Under the pieces are notes generated by a model that ran no database searches, had not been told where the DNA came from, and saw nothing but the letters and a program-made list of their open reading frames with translations. This document shows positions 58,883-64,000 of a stretch of 64,000 nucleotides of DNA, in pieces; positions within the stretch are counted from its first letter, which is position 1, and each line of letters begins with the position of its first letter. The stretch covers positions 25,866,253-25,930,252 of the forward strand of contig NC_079900.1 of the NCBI RefSeq assembly GCF_024868665.1, written 5' to 3'. Origin of the DNA: Triplophysa rosa. Its lineage: Eukaryota > Chordata > Actinopteri > Cypriniformes > Nemacheilidae. Both the position numbers and the translations under genes were made by a program.

Positions 58883-61726
58883 GTGCCACTACTCTTATTT
58901 ATCTAAACAAACTTAACAAAGATCATTTAATGAGCAAACCACAATCGAATTACATTTATTTTCTCTGTGTTCTTTTAGGGTTAAAAACAACACTTACGCG
59001 TGCATTACATTGTAATTAATTGACACTATAATTATGTGTAATATTAATTACACATCATCTGTTTGAATGGAAATTCCCATTGCTCAATGAGTAAAGACTT
59101 TACCTAAAAGGTCGAGCAGTGTTTATAGTTGGTTAAGATAGAGGGAATTCAGGTACCCCCCCCCCAAATGAATCAAGTAATATAGAAATCAACAGCATTT
59201 CATTCCATCAGAGTAAAACCAGCATGTGTCATACAGGTATCTCATCAGTGCCATAGCAGTCTGTGTTTTATTCTGTCCTTGAAGCTTCTTAGCCTGCGCA
59301 TTAATAAAGCCTACAGCAGTTACCTTTGCCAGCAGACGTTTGTTTGTTTCCACACCTTTATAAACAGAGACATCTTGGCTGATTGTCTTTCATGGTCATC
59401 CCATCATCCCAACACTTTGTTACGACCCTGCAGTGTGGGGCTGAAAAGAGCTCTTTAAGGAAGTGATGGGAAAATTGCGTGTCCCTAAATGTTCCCTGAA
59501 CTTCCCTTTAGCCCCCTCTCTCTTCCTTTCAGGCCTAAAGCTTTCATCTTTCACAGGCGACCGGCTCGCGGGATGATGAGTTTAGCAACAGAGTGCACTT
59601 CTGATGGACAAAAAGCAGGATAAATAATCCACTGATGGGCTCGCTGACTTTTCAGAGGGAGAACATAATAACTTTCAGCATTTTTGGTTTTTATGAAGTT
59701 GAAATCTGCGTTTGAAGGACATACCAGCTATTGAAACGGCCATCTCACCACCGAACACCGCTGTATAGAGACCCTCAACCTCAGAAAGTACGTCCCATAA
59801 TAGAGTCCTTTGAAGACTCTTTGCTTTTGTTTAGTTGGTCCAATGAAGATTTGGAAGTAACATCAGTTATTTTCGGTTTCTTCTACAGTCGTTATCTAGA
59901 TCATATTCAAGTTTCTTGATCAGTTTGTTTCTTGTCATCTTGCATGGACATAAAGTGCAGTAAACTTCTGCTTTTGAGATGCTGCGTCAAATGGGGTTCA
60001 TTCTGAGGATGTCAATATTTGCTCAGGTGCATCTTTCTTTGAAGGACTTAGAAACACCCCACTCACACATGTGGTGCCGAGTTGTCCGTCGGAGCACTCT
60101 CATGAATCCTGGGGAGTTTGGGTCGATGCATGCCGTTTGTCATGTCCCTTAGTTGTTGATCTCTGTAGGGTCCTTTGAGAGTTGTAGACCCCTGGTTGCA
60201 ACGCCGCTGTCCACCCTCACTGGGACAATGGCTTAGAGCCTTTGAACTCCCACTTGGACGCAGATGGCTTGTAGAAGGTCAGGCCATCAAAGGACTTACA
60301 GCAGGCTGAACAAACAGCTCTCTGCTGAGTAACGGCCGCATCAGATAAAACTAATTTCTGAAATGCCCACCCGCCTCCTGCCCCACCTTGAGCCAAGGCA
60401 TCTTATCACCCACAGCTCAAGGCACAGATCTTTATTTGGAACTTGCTAGATACTGCTTGCATTTGGCTCCATCCCACCTTGAATGATTCCTAAATTCTTT
60501 AGACTCATCAAAAGCCCTAGTCGTGTCACACAATGGCTGATTGTTAAGAACTTGCAGAACCGGTCTGTTGGTCTTTGCGAGATGAGTTCCTCAGGGCTAT
60601 GGCTTAAGTCCTTTCAGAAACTGGCAGGTCTTATTCATACTTCTGGAATGTTAACACTCAACATGCTCTGTAATTCAGTAACGAGATCCCATATTTACAT
60701 GTTCTTTATTCTCTTTTTTAGATGTGCGCATTTATAGGCAAATATCTTATAAAATGTTCATTTTCCAATTTCCAAAAAGATTTCCTCACTGATGCTTGAA
60801 GGGTTTGCTTCTGTACACCATTACACCTGTAGGTTGAATAGGCAAAGCTCACTGAATGTGAATGTGTGAATGTATTCGTTTTTCAAGTTTGGAAAAAGCA
60901 GTTTAAAGCTTTAGAGAATTTGGTGAAAAAAGTTCTTGGCACAGAACTTGATGAGAACAATTCTTTAACTCCGAACAATTCAACAGTAGATGCTTGGGTT
61001 TGCCTCCTGAAGTGCTCTGAATAATGTTGGATTTTCATCCTCTGCGTTAAGATTACACTACTGTTACAGATTATATACTTACTCCTAAAAGCTTGCACTG
61101 AATAAAGGCCAAAAAGGGAGATCTTGCCACCCCCCATTTCTCAAAACGTCAGCTTCAAAGCAACGATTTCCAGTATTCAGTGACGCAGGAGAGAGTGAGT
61201 TCCTTCATGGTCATGCTTGTAACTAAGAGCATTATCCTCTGTAATCTGCAGCCAGCATTAGCTTGTCATACAGACGGACCACAAACCTCTATTTAAACTA
61301 GGTTCCCACTGAAATGTATTTACAACTCTAGATTAGCTGGAAGGTCTGGAACATAAACGTTCTGTCATCCGTTGTCTCGATATCATGAATGCCTCTGTTT
61401 TTTTAGTGGTGTTTACAAAGAAAAACATAACTACTGTTGCTTATACTTAAAGTTAGTGAATAAATATTACACTTTAGTCAGGAATGTTGCCTCAAATCAT
61501 GTGGCCTGATTAGAAGATGACTTTAATCATACTGGCAAACAATAAAATTGATATAAACGATACATGTAGACATACATTGAGACGGTGATCTATGTTAAAA
61601 CCAGATTATCGTAGATGCTTAATAGACTTTTTGACTTAGGCAAGTAAAGCAGACACCTGTAACACTTTAACAATCAGCTAGCAGCACATTGGCAACTCTT
61701 TTTCAGGGTGTTAAAAAATGATAAAA
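58883..61726 (+). other. cep112: cep112 intron 8 (part), no gene seen
   Basis: I looked for the next coiled-coil exon (expected to continue with residues such as LDRKNNEIEELK) on the plus strand and found no candidate with good splice sites. The stretch is stop-rich, contains a short C run near 59155 and no repeat that I can name. Confidence 0.6.
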
Positions 61727-62102
61727 ACAGTTCCCTTTCTGTCGGTCTCTCGACGTTGTGTCGAACCGACAGAATGGGGTTTGACTTGAGAACCTATCAT
61801 CTTCTGAGTATTTAGAAAAGGCCAATGAAAATTGGTGAATGAAATTTGCATGCCGGGCTCCTCCCCGGATGTCCGGGTATAAGAGGGAAGCCGGCGTGCT
61901 CATTCATTCACCTTTTGTTCTTCAGAGCCTACGCATCTGGTGAGCTTCTCTACGATCTGGGTGATCATTCTTTCTGCTGGAATCTACGACGTGGACAGCG
62001 GACGGTCCCTTCCTGCAGTGACTCTCCCCTGGGCGTCTCGGCAGTTCCGGAGGTGTTCGAGCAAATTTCCTTTTCTAAAAGAGCAAATTTCTCCAGCGTG
62101 GC

Positions 62103-63300
62103 TTGTCCCGCTGTTCTCATGGGTGCAGCACACTCATCGAGGAGGGGGACGGACCCAATGCCTGCTTCCAGTACGCTGGGGCAGACGTTGTGACGATTCA
62201 GACATTGCGTCACAGGTGGCTGTGTTCCTACGGGACTCAGCCACCACCTCGTTTGCTCCCCGTTCCCTGGCGGCAGGACTACGGCCCTACGGCAAGCAGC
62301 GAGGGTGATATGAGGATTACTGTGAGCGATAATCCGCCAGCCACTGGCTCACGGACCGTTCGCACCTCGTCTCGCTCGTCTGACCGTTCCCCAGGAGACG
62401 GTCCGCCGTCTTATTCCTCAATCACGTATTCGGACACGATGCGTGATAATGAGATGTCTCTTGCAGCATCGGGGGGTGACGTACTGCCATCCGACTCCGA
62501 CGATTCCACGGGCTCCCTCCCTCGGGGGGTCGAGCCCAGGAAGAAGCGGACGTTGAAATGTCAGCCATGCTTTCCCGGGCCGCTGTGAGTGTTGGGTTGC
62601 AGTGCCCGCACTGCCTTTCCCGGCGCTCGCGGCTGGTTACATGGCGCATCGGGTCTGAGCACGGCTCCAAGCCGCGCCCGCCCCCAGTGCCGTGTTTACC
62701 GGAAGTGCATGAGGAACTTGGTAAGACCTGGAACGCCCCTTTCCGGCACGTTTCACGTCAAACAAAGTTCAGTCACCCTCTCTTCCCTCGAGGTTGAGAC
62801 AGCTGGAGGATACGTTGTTGTCCCCCAGGTGGAGTATGCCGCCACGGTGCTCGTGCCCGTAGGCGGCAGTCACCCGGGGGGGGCTCAACCTAGACTCCCG
62901 TCCAAGGCATGTGGTGTCTCGGCATCTCTGGTGTCGAGAGCTTACATTGCGGCGGACCAAGCTGCCTCCTCTCTCCACGCTATGGCTCCTGCCAGGCCAG
63001 GGCGTTGAGAGAGCTCCACGAGGGTAAGACCGACCCAGCGCTTATGCAGGAACTCCGCGCCGCCACCGACCTCGCTCTACGGGCGACCAAGGTGACCACG
63101 CGGGCCCTGGGTCGGACGATGTCCACACTTGTGGTCCATGAGAAACTCCTCTGGCCGATCCTTGCGCAGATGAGTAACACTGAGAAGGTCCGCTTTCTCG
63201 ACGCACCCGTCTCGCAAGGGGGGGCTGGTTGGTGTTACTGTCGAGCCGCAGCGGCCCTGCTCACCCCCCGCCCGTCGGGGGGGGCGCGAGACCCGCACGC
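62103..63300 (+). pseudogene. DIRS-like gag, frameshifted
   Basis: The gag-like protein is spread over several frames. Frame 0, to about 62540, has the acidic Ser-rich stretch DNEMSLAASGGDVLPSDSDD. Frame 2 (about 62558-62795) has MSAMLSRAAVSVG and LPEVHEELGKTWNAPF. Frame 0 again (to 63008) has AYIAADQAASSLHAMAPARP. Frame 2 (about 63000-63300) has LRAATDLALRATKVTTRALG. At least three frameshifts, so it is not functional. The order of these blocks is that of gag in fish DIRS elements. There is no nucleic-acid-binding CCHC knuckle in what remains. Confidence 0.82.
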
Positions 63301-63677
63301 GGCCTCCCCCGGAGGGTTCTCGACAGTAAGAAGCAGTCCTCCGTGCCGCAACTCGGCCGCCTCGGCCGTCGAGTCCCGTGCACTGTCTGCTTCCCAGCAG
63401 CCCTGGTCCTCTTCGACGCCCTCCAGCTCTGGGGCGGTCCCCCTGGAGGAGACAGCGAAGAGGAGACTATCGCCCCATCAGCAGCCGCGGCGAAGCGGCT
63501 GTCATGGGAAGACCTCAGGGGGATCGAGGCTTCCATTGGGCCCGACCCCAGCCACATCGCTGGGAAGTCGGATAGGGACGGATTCTGCCCCGTCTCTCCA
63601 TCTGCTGGCCCCCTCCGGGTGGCTAGCGCCCACTTACTCTCTAAAAAGGAGAGTTTCCTCTCTCTCTGGGTTACCAC

Positions 63678-63843
63678 CGCTCTCACCCTCTGCACAACGG
63701 TGAACGGCAAACTCGACGTTGCGTCATGGCGAAGCGCAATGTCGAGTATAAACTGGGGTACCTCAGCCGCTCTCACCCTCTGCATGACGGTGAACGGCAA
63801 ACTCGACATTGCGTCATGGCGAAGCGCAATGTCGAGTATAAAC
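63678..63843 (+). repeat. 90-bp tandem duplication carrying hairpins
   Basis: CGCTCTCACCCTCTGCA recurs at 63679 and 63769, a period of 90 bp. Each copy contains an inverted repeat: in the second, ACTCGACATTGCG (63801-63813) pairs perfectly with CGCAATGTCGAGT (63825-63837) across an 11-nt loop; in the first (63711-63747) one base differs. It lies at the end of the gag region of the DIRS-like element. Confidence 0.88.
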
Positions 63844-64000
63844 ACCAGCCCTCAGCACTCTCAGTCAGACAGTGCGTTGAGCTGCGCAGTCGCCAGGCAG
63901 GAAAAACAGCAGAGCCGATCTCCTCCCCGGGGGACCTCCCCCGGCAAGGAATCCGTACTGCTAGCCATCGAACCACCCCCCGGGGGGACGATGAAAAAGA

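Larger units (their letters stand above)
61727..64000 (+). mobile_element. DIRS-like retroelement, 5' end (continues beyond the window)
   Basis: The left terminus, TTCCCTTTCTGTCGG, forms a strong hairpin: TTCTGTCGGT at 61737-61746 pairs with ACCGACAGAA at 61765-61774, and TCGAC/GTCGA pair inside around a GTTGT loop. A promoter-like GGGTATAAGAGG follows near 61876. The downstream sequence is GC-rich with CpG-dense coding fragments of a DIRS-type gag. The left-end words (CATGCCGGGCTCCTCC, GGATGTCCGGGTATAA) recur in cyprinid DIRS elements. Its GC content is clearly higher than that of the intron around it. The tyrosine recombinase and RT/RNase H would lie to the right. Confidence 0.85.

Noticed and set aside
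58883..64000. Further cep112 coiled-coil exons
   Set aside because: No stretch with the expected Lys/Glu-rich heptads and matching splice sites was recognised.

Overview
The window is vertebrate nuclear DNA from a teleost, most likely a cyprinid. The grounds are interrupted genes with GT-AG introns, very dense DNA transposons of fish type (hAT elements with 8-bp target duplications, palindromic MITEs, TTAA-ended MITEs), L2/CR1-like LINE tails, a tRNA-derived SINE and a DIRS-type retroelement whose gag resembles cyprinid copies. Almost none of the long open frames is a gene; the real coding sequence lies in short exons.

Two host genes are supported, in head-to-head orientation. On the minus strand are the first two coding exons of a conventional protein kinase C (33339-33505 and a 32-nt microexon at 32577-32608), best called prkca because of its neighbour. 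On the plus strand are eight coding exons of cep112 (CCDC46), from the start codon at 35226 to the exon ending at 58882. All splice phases agree and they encode the first 265 residues, with the DUF4485 domain and the start of the coiled coil. Both genes run out of the window: prkca to the left through an intron of at least 32.5 kb, cep112 to the right. The interval between them (about 33506-34302) should hold a divergent promoter. It contains an RFX-type X-box at 34290-34302, which fits a centrosomal gene.

Layout. 1-32576: prkca intron 2, made of nested transposons (Gypsy RT fragment plus LTR at 1-830; hAT in hAT at 5668-7634; a hAT at 10468-11935; a long-armed foldback at 13071-14164; a multi-level nest at 21994-26162; a duplicated block at 27753-28130; LINE tail and MITEs at 28805-31121). 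32577-33505: prkca exons. 33506-35218: divergent promoter and cep112 5' untranslated region. 35219-58882: cep112 exons, with introns holding a minus-strand LINE tail (37027-38246), a 601-bp terminal-inverted-repeat element, an L2-like LINE split by a 2.56-kb insertion (39695-43366), a 272-bp hAT MITE, solo LTRs and several palindromic MITEs. 61727-64000: 5' end of a DIRS-like retroelement with a frameshifted gag and tandem hairpins.

The two host genes act separately (signalling kinase and centrosomal protein) and are linked by position and probably by a shared promoter region. No prokaryotic-type system, CRISPR array or novel operon is present. The most notable signals are the divergent promoter with its X-box, the UG-rich tract next to the PKC microexon splice donor, the dated transposon nests and the hairpin-bearing DIRS terminus.
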